Notes: generated by a model from the sequence alone, not told the origin. A stretch of 64,000 bases of DNA from Kitasatospora sp. NBC_01246 (GCF_036226505.1 NZ_CP108484.1:1302001-1366000), one strand, 5' to 3'; shown: positions 53,462 through 62,001, counted from the stretch's first letter. Translations and numbers: made by a program.

Positions 53462-54261
53462 GACCGTTCCGCCACCGGGGCGTGCGGATGCGCGTGCGCG
53501 CCGTCGTCCCCGTGGTGGTGCCCCTCACCCGGCCCGTGCGCGTGCGGGTGTCCGGGGGAGTGCCCGTGCCCCGGGGCGCCGGCCATCACCGGCCGGTGGG
53601 CCTCGGCACCGTCCAGCACCGCGAGCGCCCGGTCCAGCAGCACCCCTGCCCCCTGCCCGGTCCGGACGGAGGTGAACAGCACCTCCACCCCTGGGTTGAC
53701 CCGCGCGACGCTCGCCAGGAACGCGGCTTCGTCGAACTCCGCCGCCACCGCGAGGTCGGCCTTGGTCACCAGCACCAGGTTCGCCAGCCCGAAGGCCGTC
53801 GGATACTTGAGCGGCTTGTCCTCCCCCTCCGTGACGGAGGCGAGCACCACCCGCAGGGATTCGCCGAGGTCGTAGGAGGCCGGGCAGACCAGGTTGCCGA
53901 CGTTCTCGACGAAGAGCAGCCGGGTGTCCGGCGGCAGCCAGCCCGCCAGGTGCTCGCGGAGCATCGCCGTCTCCAGGTGGCACAGCCCGTCGGTGAGCAC
54001 CTGCTTCACCGGCGCGCCCGAACGGGCCAGCCGCCGGGCGTCGTTCTCGGTGGCGAGGTCCGCGGTGAGCGCGGCCACCGGCACGCCGCGGGCCCGGGCC
54101 AGCCCGAGTTCGGCCTCCAGCAGCGCCGTCTTCCCGCTACCGGGGCTGGACAGCAGGTTCACCACGACGGTGCCGCGCGCGGCGAGCTCGGCGCGCAGCT
54201 CGCGGGCGCCGTCGTCGTTGCGGGCGAGGACCGCCTGCCGGAGTTCCACCGTGCGACACAT
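53458..54261 (-). CDS. hypB: Hydrogenase nickel-incorporation GTPase HypB with His-rich C-terminal tail
   Basis: A 267-residue GTPase that delivers nickel to the large subunit with HypA. Motifs: LLSSPGSGKTAL (P-loop about 37-48), TADLATENDARR, ENVGNLVCPASYDLGE (metal site at GTPase interface) and VTKADL. Residues about 229-267 form a tail with 11 histidines (for example HPHAHGPG and GHHHGDDGAHAHPHA) that could store nickel. In many HypB proteins the His-rich stretch is N-terminal, so its position here is notable. The ATG at 54261 is five bases after hypA. Confidence 0.94.
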   Translation of the reverse strand: MCRTVELRQAVLARNDDGARELRAELAARGTVVVNLLSSPGSGKTALLEAELGLARARGVPVAALTADLATENDARRLARSGAPVKQVLTDGLCHLETAMLREHLAGWLPPDTRLLFVENVGNLVCPASYDLGESLRVVLASVTEGEDKPLKYPTAFGLANLVLVTKADLAVAAEFDEAAFLASVARVNPGVEVLFTSVRTGQGAGVLLDRALAVLDGAEAHRPVMAGAPGHGHSPGHPHAHGPGEGHHHGDDGAHAHPHAPVAERS

Positions 54262-54266
54262 CGGTT

Positions 54267-54647
54267 TCAGCCTTCCTGGTCGGCCGACGCGCCCACCGGG
54301 CGCTCGGCCCACTGGACGCCGAGGATCTGCAACTCCCGGCCCGCGAGCAGCTCGACCCGGGCGCCGCCACAGCGCGGACACCCGAGGTCGGGCGGCATGC
54401 CCACGGCCCACTCGACGCCGCACGGGGTGCACCTGGCACGCGCCGCGACGGCCTCGGTCTCCAGCTTCGCGCCCTCCACCAGCGTTCCGGCGCAGGCCAG
54501 TTCGAAGCAGAAGTCCAGCGCGGAGGGCACCACCCCGGCGAGTTCGCCGACCTGGAGGCGCACCTTCTCCACCGCGACCGCCCCGTGGTCCCGGGCTGCC
54601 GCGTCCACCTGCTCGACGACGGCCGTCGCGATCGACATCTCGTGCAT
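54267..54647 (-). CDS. hypA: Hydrogenase nickel-incorporation protein HypA
   Basis: A 126-residue nickel chaperone. It starts MHEMSIA, so His2 is available for nickel, with Glu3 beside it. A zinc domain near the C-terminus has CTPCG and CPRCGG. It works with HypB. The family length is about 115-120. It precedes hypB and follows a short gap of about 120 bases from the DUF6893 gene. Confidence 0.93.
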   Translation of the reverse strand: MHEMSIATAVVEQVDAAARDHGAVAVEKVRLQVGELAGVVPSALDFCFELACAGTLVEGAKLETEAVAARARCTPCGVEWAVGMPPDLGCPRCGGARVELLAGRELQILGVQWAERPVGASADQEG

Positions 54648-54766
54648 CGGGCCCACTCCCTCCCCTCGCCGGAGGCGACAGGCTTCATTACAAGGGCGCG
54701 GTGGCGGCCTCGGCCGCAGCCGCGCCGCCACCGCGCCCGGAGTACACCGTTCGCCGCAATCCGGCC

Positions 54767-54871
54767 TCACATCCGCAGGATCCGCAGGTAGCGCTTCAGG
54801 TCGGGCAGGCTCTGCCAGACCAGGGTCACGACCGCGGCCGCGACGGCCGCGCACAGCAGGTTCTTCAGCAT
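54767..54871 (-). CDS. DUF6893-like small membrane protein (34 aa)
   Basis: A 34-residue peptide with one membrane helix (about 3-21, KNLLCAAVAAAVVTLVW) and a basic C-terminus (LPDLKRYLRILRM). The ATG overlaps the end of the protease gene by seven bases, so it is likely translated by coupling. Tiny proteins like this recur in streptomycete hydrogenase operons; the function is unknown. It might help attach the hydrogenase to the membrane, which is only an inference. Confidence 0.7.
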   Translation of the reverse strand: MLKNLLCAAVAAAVVTLVWQSLPDLKRYLRILRM

Positions 54872-55371
54872 GGTGACGCCTCTCTCTGCGCCTGCGCGTC
54901 CGATCCGACGATCCGCAGGACCACTTCGACCGCCTCCTCGACGGCTGCGGCCACCGGGGCACTGAGCCCGATGCCCTCCTCCAGCGACTCCGGCTCGCAC
55001 CCCACCACGAGCACCCGTTCGGGCGCGGATCCGCCCGTCCCGGCGGCCAGCGTGGCGAGCAGCGCGAGCACGGCGTCCGGCCCCATCCGGTGCCCGTCCA
55101 TGACGGGCGCCTCCACCGGGCCGGCGTCCGCCTCGATCAGGTACACCGTGCCCGGCTCGCCTCCGCGCGCGGTGGCGTCGACCAGCACGAGCGTCCGGTA
55201 GCCGTCCAGCAGCTGGTAGGCCAGGTGCACTCCGCGCACCCCGATGTCCACCAGCTCGACGTCGGCCGGCAGCGGGTGCCCGGCCAGCCGCCGGACCGTC
55301 TCCACCCCGAACCCGTCGTCACCGAGGAAGATGTTGCCCACCCCGGCCACCAGCACCCGGCCCGTGCTCAC
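54865..55371 (-). CDS. Hydrogenase maturation endopeptidase
   Basis: A 168-residue HyaD/HybD-type protease that removes the C-terminal peptide of the large subunit after nickel insertion. Motifs: VAGVGNIFLGDDGFGVE (Asp nickel ligand), ELVDIGVRGVHLAYQLLDG, LVDATARGGEPGTV and DGHRMGPDAVL (His ligand). GTG 55371 overlaps the preceding stop. Its substrate should be the tail after His571 of the large subunit. Confidence 0.93.
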   Translation of the reverse strand: MSTGRVLVAGVGNIFLGDDGFGVETVRRLAGHPLPADVELVDIGVRGVHLAYQLLDGYRTLVLVDATARGGEPGTVYLIEADAGPVEAPVMDGHRMGPDAVLALLATLAAGTGGSAPERVLVVGCEPESLEEGIGLSAPVAAAVEEAVEVVLRIVGSDAQAQREASPC

Positions 55372-56738
55372 GAGTCCTCCAGCGGGGTGACCTCGTCCGG
55401 CTGGAAGTACCGGAACCGGCCCTGGGCGCGCCACAGGTCCGCGCCCGGGTCGTCCTCGACCGTGACGGCGAGGTGCACCGAGCCGTCGACGTCGTGCAGC
55501 ACGGCCTCGACCACGGCGGTCCGCCCGTGCAGGAAGAGGTCCTGGGCGTCGGTGCGCCGCCGGCCGGGCCGGAGCAGGACGCGGCTGCCGGCCCCGACCT
55601 CGCGGCCGTCGACCACCACCCGGTCCCGGTCCGGGTCCACCTCCGGGTCGTTGCCAGGGTCCCACCAGGGCTGCTCGGCGGTGGACCCGGTGATCTCGCG
55701 CAGGCCCCGGACGGCGCCGTGCAGCCGCTCCAGGACCTCCGGGGGCATCGACTCGGCGAGGTCGATCACGGCGCCCGCCCGCTCGTCCGTGCCCCGGGCC
55801 TCGCGCTTCTCGCGCTCGGTCAGCGCCGCCGTCCGCAGGGCGAGGATCTCGTCGATCTCGGTCGCGTCGTAGAGCGCGCCGAGGCTCTCCGGGGCGACCA
55901 GCGGATGGTCCTCCAGGATGATCGGCGAGGAGAGCAGCACCTGGTCGCGCCCGGGCGGGCCGGCCAGCACGGGCCAGGTGTGCTCGTTGCGGCACTCGGC
56001 CACGGCCGCCTTCGCCCATTCGGGCGGGTCGGTCACCGACAGGAAGGTGCCCCGGTCGAGGCCGAGCAGCAGGTGTGCCGAGACCAGTGCGCGGGGCAGC
56101 GCCGCCTCCCGCCGGTCGCCCGGCCCCGGCTGCCACGGCGCGGTGTTCTCCACCACGACCGCGAGCCTGCGCACCTCGTACGGTCCGGGGACGTCCCGGG
56201 CGGTCAGCCGCAGGAGGCCGTCGGCCTGTTCGCGCCGGCGCAGCAGCCGGCCGACCGTCACGCCGTCCTCGCGGAGCAGTTCCATCTCCTCGCAGGCCGG
56301 CAGCCGGAACGGCCGGACGATCCCGTCGCCGGCCAGCTCGTCGACGGGGAGGACGAGTTCCACGCGCTCCTCGACGCCCTCGTCCCACGGGACGAGCACC
56401 CGGTCGGCCAGCTCCAGCTCGTCGACCGGCTCGAAGCCGCCGCCCGGGGTGGCGCGCTGGACGGTCCGCCGCTGCGCGCGGAGGAACCGCAGCTCCACCG
56501 CCAGCCGGTCGCCGGGGCGCGGCTCGATCAGGCACTCGGTGCGCTGGTGGGAGTGCTCACCGCTGTCCTCGCCGTAGCCGGGCGGGACGAGGACGCCGAA
56601 CTGCCAGCGCAGCCGGTTCTTGGCCGCCGAGGCCCGGTAGGGATAGAGCACGTAGCCCTCGAAGAGGACGGCGTCGGCGATCTGCCGGGCCTGCGCGAAC
56701 CGGCTCTCGGTCTCGGCCGTGAAGGCGTTCGCGTTCAC
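55368..56738 (-). CDS. Conserved hydrogenase-cluster protein of unknown function, 456 aa
   Basis: I do not recognise a defined domain. The protein begins with NANAFTAETESRF and has EGYVLYPYRASAAKNRLRWQFGVL. The middle region is rich in charged strands, and the C-terminal part (about 370-456) includes VGAGSRVLLRPGRRRTDAQDLFLHGRTA and a beta-rich end. It has no signal peptide or cysteine cluster. It lies between the maturation protease and the DUF6084 gene with overlapping GTGA junctions, so it is made with the hydrogenase. Such genes accompany group 1h enzymes in actinobacteria. Confidence 0.75.
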   Translation of the reverse strand: MNANAFTAETESRFAQARQIADAVLFEGYVLYPYRASAAKNRLRWQFGVLVPPGYGEDSGEHSHQRTECLIEPRPGDRLAVELRFLRAQRRTVQRATPGGGFEPVDELELADRVLVPWDEGVEERVELVLPVDELAGDGIVRPFRLPACEEMELLREDGVTVGRLLRRREQADGLLRLTARDVPGPYEVRRLAVVVENTAPWQPGPGDRREAALPRALVSAHLLLGLDRGTFLSVTDPPEWAKAAVAECRNEHTWPVLAGPPGRDQVLLSSPIILEDHPLVAPESLGALYDATEIDEILALRTAALTEREKREARGTDERAGAVIDLAESMPPEVLERLHGAVRGLREITGSTAEQPWWDPGNDPEVDPDRDRVVVDGREVGAGSRVLLRPGRRRTDAQDLFLHGRTAVVEAVLHDVDGSVHLAVTVEDDPGADLWRAQGRFRYFQPDEVTPLEDS

Positions 56739-57379
56739 CGGGCGACCTCCTCGGTCCGGACCGCGTCGAGCAGCTCGCGCACGGTCGCGTCCCAGGACGG
56801 CAGGGCCCGCCGGGAACGGTAGGCGAGCAGTTCCGCCATCAGTTCGGCCGGCAGCCGCAGCCACCCGCAGCCCGGGAAGTGCTGCTCGATCATCTCCCGC
56901 CACACCCGCACGGGCATCCGCACCGTCGCCTCCCGGTCCCAGGGCACCGGGGCCACCTGGAAGCCGCCCGGGCCGGTGAACGCGGTGCCGGAGAAGAGCA
57001 GCAGCAGCGGGACGTCACCGCCGTCCAGCGCCGCGAGGTAGCGGGCGGAGGCCACGTCCATGTCGTAGGTGCACGGGACGGGCAGGTCCACCTCGGTCTC
57101 CCCGGTGAAGCCGGGCACCATCAGCGGCACCTGGGCGAACTGCACCGGGTGCAGCGTGCCGCCCCAGCGGGAGCGCTCGCCGAACAGGTCGGCCAGCCGC
57201 TCGCCCTCGGCCTCGCCGTAGGAGCGCCGCGCGGGTTCGATCCGCAGCTGGCAGCGGAGCGCCAGGGCGTGCACCCTGGTCCCTTCGGGGGCGGTGATCC
57301 GCAGCCGCAGGACCAGCGTCGGCCCGGCCGCGTGGGGGTCGGGCCGCACGCCGGTGCAGGCGAAGGACAGCGCGGTCAC
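56735..57379 (-). CDS. DUF6084 family hydrogenase-cluster protein
   Basis: A 214-residue soluble protein, apparently all-beta in its first two thirds (LVLRLRITAPEGTRVHALALRCQLRIEP, PVPCTYDMDVASARYLAALDGGDVPLLLLFSGTAF). A C-terminal region follows with MIEQHFPGCGWLRLPAELMAELLAYRS. It carries two cysteines. The family is found with actinobacterial hydrogenases; its role is unknown. GTG 57379 overlaps the DUF5947 stop. Confidence 0.78.
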   Translation of the reverse strand: MTALSFACTGVRPDPHAAGPTLVLRLRITAPEGTRVHALALRCQLRIEPARRSYGEAEGERLADLFGERSRWGGTLHPVQFAQVPLMVPGFTGETEVDLPVPCTYDMDVASARYLAALDGGDVPLLLLFSGTAFTGPGGFQVAPVPWDREATVRMPVRVWREMIEQHFPGCGWLRLPAELMAELLAYRSRRALPSWDATVRELLDAVRTEEVAR

Positions 57380-58026
57380 GAGGCCCCCTCCGGTTGGAGC
57401 GCGCGGGCCCGGGCGGCCACCCGGGCGAAGAAGGCGTCGAGTTCGGCCCGGGCCTCGGCCCCGCCGTCGAAGCCCTTCCAGCACCGCCGCAGCCGGCCGA
57501 CCAGCTCGTAGCAGACGTCGATCGGCACCAGGAAGCACTGGACCGGGCTCGCCGCCGGGTGCCGCAGCAGCAACGCCTCGACGTCGGGCTCCAGTTCGGC
57601 GGCGAGCCGGCTCGCGCCGAGCGCGGCCCGCCAGTCGGCCTCGTCCGGTTCGCTCTCGGTCGCACCGCCCGGGCCGGGGTAGAGCAGCACCAGCCGGTCC
57701 TGCCGGGCGTTGCGGAACAGGAACGCCGTCTCGACCGGGATGCCGAGCGCCGCCCACTGCTCCTCGCCGAACCGGTGGTCCGGCTCGGCGAGGTAGCGGT
57801 CGGGCACGCCGCGGTAGCGGCCGCCGGCCGCGCCGGGCTGCTGGAACAGCAGCCCGCAGGCCGTGCAGACACAGGTGAGGGACTGCTCCTCGGTGTCCAC
57901 CAGGTGCCGGTGCTCCCGCGGGAGCTGCTGGCCGCAGAAGGTGCAGCGCTCCGGCTGCGGGGGTGCGGGCTCGCGCAGCCGGCGCAGCAGGGCGGCGCCG
58001 GGGCGGGAGAGCTGACGGGCGCTCAC
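57376..58026 (-). CDS. DUF5947 family hydrogenase-cluster protein
   Basis: A 216-residue protein with four cysteines in two pairs: CTFC (about 28-31) and CVCTACG (about 52-58). These look like a rubredoxin- or zinc-ribbon-type site. A globular part follows (FLFRNARQDRLVLLYPGP, CFLVPIDVCYELVGRLRRCWKGFDG). It may carry an electron-transfer iron or a structural zinc. GTG 58026 overlaps the NifU-like gene stop; GGAGG is upstream. Confidence 0.78.
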   Translation of the reverse strand: MSARQLSRPGAALLRRLREPAPPQPERCTFCGQQLPREHRHLVDTEEQSLTCVCTACGLLFQQPGAAGGRYRGVPDRYLAEPDHRFGEEQWAALGIPVETAFLFRNARQDRLVLLYPGPGGATESEPDEADWRAALGASRLAAELEPDVEALLLRHPAASPVQCFLVPIDVCYELVGRLRRCWKGFDGGAEARAELDAFFARVAARARALQPEGAS

Positions 58027-58490
58027 CGCACCTCCGCCGAGGCCGGCGGCCGGGTGCCGATCTGCAGCAGCTGCGGCGCGCGTTCCAGCTCCACGGCCGT
58101 CACCTCGGGGGCGTGACAGGCCAGCACGGCCTCGACGTCCTGCTCCCCGCAGCCGCAACCGCTCCTGCTCCGGCGCAGCCGCAGCGTGCCGGTCGCGGGG
58201 TCGAAGCCGAGCAGTTCGACCGGCTCGGGCAGCGCGGCGAGCGCGCGGGCGATCCGGGCGGTGACGTCCTCGGGGTGCAGGTCGTGCAGGACGAGCAGCC
58301 CGGCCACCGCCTGGTCGTCCAGCAGCTGCCGCAGCGTCTGCGGCGGCAGGGCGCGGACGAGCCGGGTGAGGCCGTCCCCGTAGAAGGCCATCAGCTCGCG
58401 GACCAGCTGCTCGCCGGCCCCCTGCCCGTCGCCGCCGGCCAGCTGGTCCAGCGCCTCCTGGATCCGCAGCCCGGTCTCCTCCGCCGTCAT
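58023..58490 (-). CDS. NifU-like C-terminal domain protein
   Basis: A 155-residue protein. A helical N-terminus (about 1-60) precedes a NifU C-terminal-like fold (about 70-150, GLLVLHDLHPEDVTARIARALAALPEPVELLGFD). The usual CxxC is represented by GCGCGEQDVEAVLACHAPE, so cluster binding may be altered. NifU domains donate iron-sulfur clusters. It follows the large subunit with an ATGA overlap and probably serves hydrogenase assembly. Confidence 0.8.
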   Translation of the reverse strand: MTAEETGLRIQEALDQLAGGDGQGAGEQLVRELMAFYGDGLTRLVRALPPQTLRQLLDDQAVAGLLVLHDLHPEDVTARIARALAALPEPVELLGFDPATGTLRLRRSRSGCGCGEQDVEAVLACHAPEVTAVELERAPQLLQIGTRPPASAEVR

Positions 58491-60271
58491 GCGGTGAGCC
58501 CGCTCAGGCCGGTGGGGACGTGCATCTTCTGCACGGTCCGGCCGCCGCCGACGTACATGTGGACGCCGCAGGGCAGACAGGGGTCGAAGCTGCGCACGGC
58601 CCGCATGATGTCGATGCCCTTGAAGTTCTCCGGCGAGTTCTCCTCGAAGATCGGCGTGTTCTGCACCGCGTCCTCGTACGGGCCGGGCGTGCCGTAGCTG
58701 TCGCGGACGCTGGCGTTCCACGGCGTCGGCGGGTACGGGTGGTAGTTGGCGATCTTGCCGTCGCGGATCACCATGTGGTGCGACAGCACGCCGCGCACGG
58801 CCTCGGTGAAGCCGCAGCCGATCGACTCGTCCGGCACCTCGAAGCGCTCCCAGGTCTGGCTGCGCCCGGCCCGGACCTCGGCGAGGGCCTTCTCCGCGAA
58901 GTGCAGGGCCGCCGCGGCCGCGTAGGCCTGGAAGTACGTCCGGGCGCGGTTGCGCTCGATGGCGTTGCTCCAGCGCGGGATCTTCCATTCGAAGGTGGTC
59001 TCCGGCTTGGTCATCGAGCGCGGCAGGTTGATCTGCACGCTGTGGCCGGTGGCCTTGATGTAGCCGATGTCGACCAGCCCGGAGAGCGCGGTGGACCAGA
59101 GGCGGGCGATCGGGCCGCCGCCGGTGTCGAGCGCGAGGTGGTCCTTGCCGTCGAACCAGCGGGGGGACATCACCCAGCTGTACTTGTCGTCGAAGTCGCG
59201 CTTCTGCGGCGCGGGGACGGTGTGCTGGTTCCAGGGGTGCCTGGGGTCGACCGGGTTGCCCAGCGGGTCGTGGGTGACGAAGAGCTCCTTGCCCTCCCAG
59301 TCCTCGTAGTAGGAGCTGCCGAGCAGGATGCGGATGCCGAGGTTGATCTCGGTCAGGTCGTTGGTGACCAGCTTGCCGTCGACGACCACGCCCGGGGTGA
59401 CGAACATCTTCCGGCCCCAGTCGGTCATGTTCCGGTACGTGAAGTCGCAGTGGTCCGGGTCGTTGAGGCTCCCCCAGCAGCCGAGCAGGATGCGGCGCCG
59501 GCCGACCTCCTCGTAGCCGGGCAGCGCCTCGTAGAAGAAGTCGAAGAGGTCGTCGTGGAGCGGCACGACCTTCTTCATGAACTCCACGTACCGCATCAGC
59601 CGGGTCAGGTAGTCGGTGAAGAGCTGGACCGTCGCCACCGTGCCGACGCCGCCCGGGTAGAGCGTGGAGGGGTGCACGTGGCGGCCCTCCATGAGGCAGA
59701 ACATCTCCCGGGTGTAGCGGCTGACCTGCAGCGCCTCGCGGTAGAACTCGCCCTCGATCGGGTTGAGCGAGCGCATGATGTCGGCGATCGTCCGGTACCC
59801 GTGGTCGCCGGCGTGCGGGGCCGCGGTGCGCTCGGCCAGCTCCAGGACGCCGGGGTTGGTCTCGCGGACCATCTTCTCGCAGTAGTCGACCCCGACCAGG
59901 TTCTCCTGGAAGATGTTGTGGTCGAACATGTACTCGGCGGCCTCGCCGAGGTTGATGATCCACTCACCGAGGTGCGGCGGCTTCACCCCGTACGCCATGT
60001 TCTGCGCGTAGACGGAGCAGGTGGCGTGGTTGTCGCCGCAGATGCCGCAGATGCGGCTGGTGATGAAGTGCGCGTCGCGCGGATCCTTGCCCCGCATGAA
60101 GACGCTGTAGCCGCGGAAGACCGACGAGGTGCTGTAGCACTCCGCCACCTTCTTCTGCTTGAAGTCGATCTTCGTGTGGATGCCGAGGCTGCCCACGATC
60201 CGGGTGATCGGGTCCCAGGACATCTCCACCAGGCCGCTGCCGTCGCCGGCTGCCTTCGTCGTCGGTGCCAT
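58487..60271 (-). CDS. Group 1h [NiFe]-hydrogenase large subunit
   Basis: A 594-residue catalytic subunit. The L1 motif RICGICGDNH has Cys75 and Cys78; the L2 motif DPCLPCGVH has Cys565, Cys568 and His571. These four cysteines hold the NiFe(CN)2CO centre. Residues 572-594 after His571 are the peptide removed by the maturation protease. The RICGICGDNH and DPCLPCGVHMY signatures mark the actinobacterial high-affinity group (1h, formerly group 5), which oxidises H2 at atmospheric levels during starvation. Confidence 0.95.
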   Translation of the reverse strand: MAPTTKAAGDGSGLVEMSWDPITRIVGSLGIHTKIDFKQKKVAECYSTSSVFRGYSVFMRGKDPRDAHFITSRICGICGDNHATCSVYAQNMAYGVKPPHLGEWIINLGEAAEYMFDHNIFQENLVGVDYCEKMVRETNPGVLELAERTAAPHAGDHGYRTIADIMRSLNPIEGEFYREALQVSRYTREMFCLMEGRHVHPSTLYPGGVGTVATVQLFTDYLTRLMRYVEFMKKVVPLHDDLFDFFYEALPGYEEVGRRRILLGCWGSLNDPDHCDFTYRNMTDWGRKMFVTPGVVVDGKLVTNDLTEINLGIRILLGSSYYEDWEGKELFVTHDPLGNPVDPRHPWNQHTVPAPQKRDFDDKYSWVMSPRWFDGKDHLALDTGGGPIARLWSTALSGLVDIGYIKATGHSVQINLPRSMTKPETTFEWKIPRWSNAIERNRARTYFQAYAAAAALHFAEKALAEVRAGRSQTWERFEVPDESIGCGFTEAVRGVLSHHMVIRDGKIANYHPYPPTPWNASVRDSYGTPGPYEDAVQNTPIFEENSPENFKGIDIMRAVRSFDPCLPCGVHMYVGGGRTVQKMHVPTGLSGLTA

Positions 60272-60352
60272 CGTGTCTGTCGTGCCCTTCTGGAAGCGGG
60301 GAGGGTCAGCGGCGGAGCGGGCCGCCGCACGGGGGTGCGGCGGCCCGCCTGG

Positions 60353-61408
60353 TCACCCCGGTGTGCGGTAACCGGTCGTCAGCGTGCGCCCCGGGTGGCG
60401 CCACTTCGGTTCCTTGTCGAGGGTCTTCATGGTGATCGAGCGCAGTCGCCGGATCACCGCGCCGTACGCGGAGCTGGCGTTGGCCGAGATGTGCGAGCCC
60501 GGCGGCGGGTCCATGAAGGGCATGAACTTGTCCGGGAAGCCGGGCATCGTGCAGGCGATGCAGATGCCGCCCACGTTGGGACAGCCGCCGATGCCGTTGA
60601 TCCAGCCGCGCTTGGTGACGTTGCACTTGACGACCGGGCCCCAACAGCCCAGCCGCACCAGGCACTCCGGGGTGCCGTACTCGGTGGCGAACTGGCCCTG
60701 CTCGTAGTAGCCGCCGCGGTCGCAGCCCTCGTGCACGGTGGCGCCGAACAGCCAGGTCGGGCGCAGCTTGTCGTCCAGCGGGATCATCGGCGCGGAGCCG
60801 GCCAGCTGGTAGAGCAGGTAGGTCAGGGTCTCGGAGAAGTTGTCGGGCTGGATGGGGCAGCCCGGCACGCAGACGATGGGCAGGCCGGCCTTGGACTTCC
60901 AGTCCCAGCCCAGGTAGTCGGGAACGCCCATGGCGCCGGTCGGGTTGCCGGCCATGGCGTGGATGCCGCCGTAGGTGGCGCAGGTGCCGATCGCGACGAC
61001 CGCCGTGGCCTTGGGCGCGAGCCGGTCCAGCCACTCACTGGTGGTGATCGGCTGACCGGTCCGCGGATCGTCGCCGAAACCGCACCAGTAGCCCTCCTCC
61101 TTGATGCTCTCGTTCGGGATGGATCCCTCGACGACCAGGACGAACGGGTCGAGTTCCCCGCGGTCCGCCTTGAAGAACCACTCCACGAAGTTGTCCGCGC
61201 CCTGGACCGGCCCGCACTCGAAGTCGATCAGCGGCCAGTGGACGGCGATCTTCGGCAGGCCCGGCAGCGCGCCGGTGACGATCTCCTCGATGCTCGGCTG
61301 CATGGCCGCGGTCAGGGAGACCGAGTCACCGTCGCAGCTCAGGCCCGCGTTGATCCAGAGAATGTGCACCACGTCAGCGTCGGTGGCGCTCGTTGCTGCA
61401 GCACCCAT
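60353..61408 (-). CDS. Group 1h [NiFe]-hydrogenase small subunit
   Basis: A 351-residue electron-transfer subunit with three iron-sulfur clusters. At the proximal cluster the usual CxxC is CDGD (Cys25, Asp28), the three-Cys one-Asp ligation known for group 1h. Other cysteines lie in IGTCATYGG, CVPGCPIQPDNF, GCDRGGYYEQGQF, CLVRLGCWGPVVKCN and GGICIACTMPGFPD. There is no twin-arginine signal, so the enzyme faces the cytoplasm. The ATG at 61408 has GGAGG seven bases upstream. It is the first gene of the operon. Confidence 0.95.
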   Translation of the reverse strand: MGAAATSATDADVVHILWINAGLSCDGDSVSLTAAMQPSIEEIVTGALPGLPKIAVHWPLIDFECGPVQGADNFVEWFFKADRGELDPFVLVVEGSIPNESIKEEGYWCGFGDDPRTGQPITTSEWLDRLAPKATAVVAIGTCATYGGIHAMAGNPTGAMGVPDYLGWDWKSKAGLPIVCVPGCPIQPDNFSETLTYLLYQLAGSAPMIPLDDKLRPTWLFGATVHEGCDRGGYYEQGQFATEYGTPECLVRLGCWGPVVKCNVTKRGWINGIGGCPNVGGICIACTMPGFPDKFMPFMDPPPGSHISANASSAYGAVIRRLRSITMKTLDKEPKWRHPGRTLTTGYRTPG

Positions 61409-61956
61409 GAGGATGCCTCCTCGGAACTGGGAGCCGGACAAAAAGGCTCAAACCAGTCATAGCAGCGGTTGCGGCAGCCCGCCGGTCCGCAGGGCCGGGC
61501 GAGCACCCGGACGGAGCGCAAGCCGGGAGGGCCGTTCGGAGCAGCCGGGCGGTCACCCTGCGGGCGGCATGGAGGGCGGCGCGGGAGGCGGTACGGAGCG
61601 GGCCGGAGGCCGTCCGGGCGGCCGCGCCCCGGCATCGGGGCGGCGCCGGCGAATTTGACATGACTGAACCAGGCCCCGAGCGGGCATACCGTCAGTAGCC
61701 CGCCGAAGGGCCCCGGTTGAAGCTCCCCCACGAGCGCAACCGAGGCCCCGGCCGGCGACCGGGCCTGGACGTGACTCCCCCCACGGAGCGGCGGCCAGGC
61801 CCGCATGCTGTACAACCAGCGATACGCAGCGTACATGTCATATCCACGTACCGCTACCGGGCGGACGTCCGGAGGTCGACCGACGGCCCGTCAGGGCGCC
61901 GCCGCCGCGCCTCCGCGACCGGTCGGCGCCCTGGTCAGCGGCGCCCACCACAGATG
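61409..61956. other. Noncoding region upstream of the hydrogenase operon
   Basis: About 550 bases without a convincing gene. It should hold the hydrogenase promoter. A minus-strand TATGAC (61456-61461) is a possible -10 about 48 bases before the start, but no -35 is clear. TGTAC and GTACA arms (61809-61813 and 61831-61835) flank an 17-base AT-richer stretch. Confidence 0.45.
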
Positions 61957-62001
61957 GAACGGCCGGTGCCCCGGGAATGGTTCCCGGGGCACCGGCCGTT
62001 C
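61957..62001. terminator. Very strong 21-bp hairpin terminator
   Basis: Perfect 21-base arms (61957-61977 and 61981-62001; core GGTGCCCCGGGAA) with a three-base loop. It lies just past the stop of the glutathione transferase gene. Confidence 0.8.

Noticed and set aside
51224..53875. 883-codon plus-strand open frame opposite hypF
   Set aside because: Antisense shadow; hypF motifs are on the minus strand.
58520..61462. Very long plus-strand open frame (980 codons) opposite the hydrogenase subunits
   Set aside because: Low-complexity Val/Gly/Arg-rich translation typical of the antisense of high-GC genes; the minus strand encodes clear hydrogenase subunits.
61339..61836. 165-codon minus-strand frame upstream of the hydrogenase small subunit
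   Set aside because: Out of frame with the small subunit, no ribosome-binding site, and low-complexity composition.
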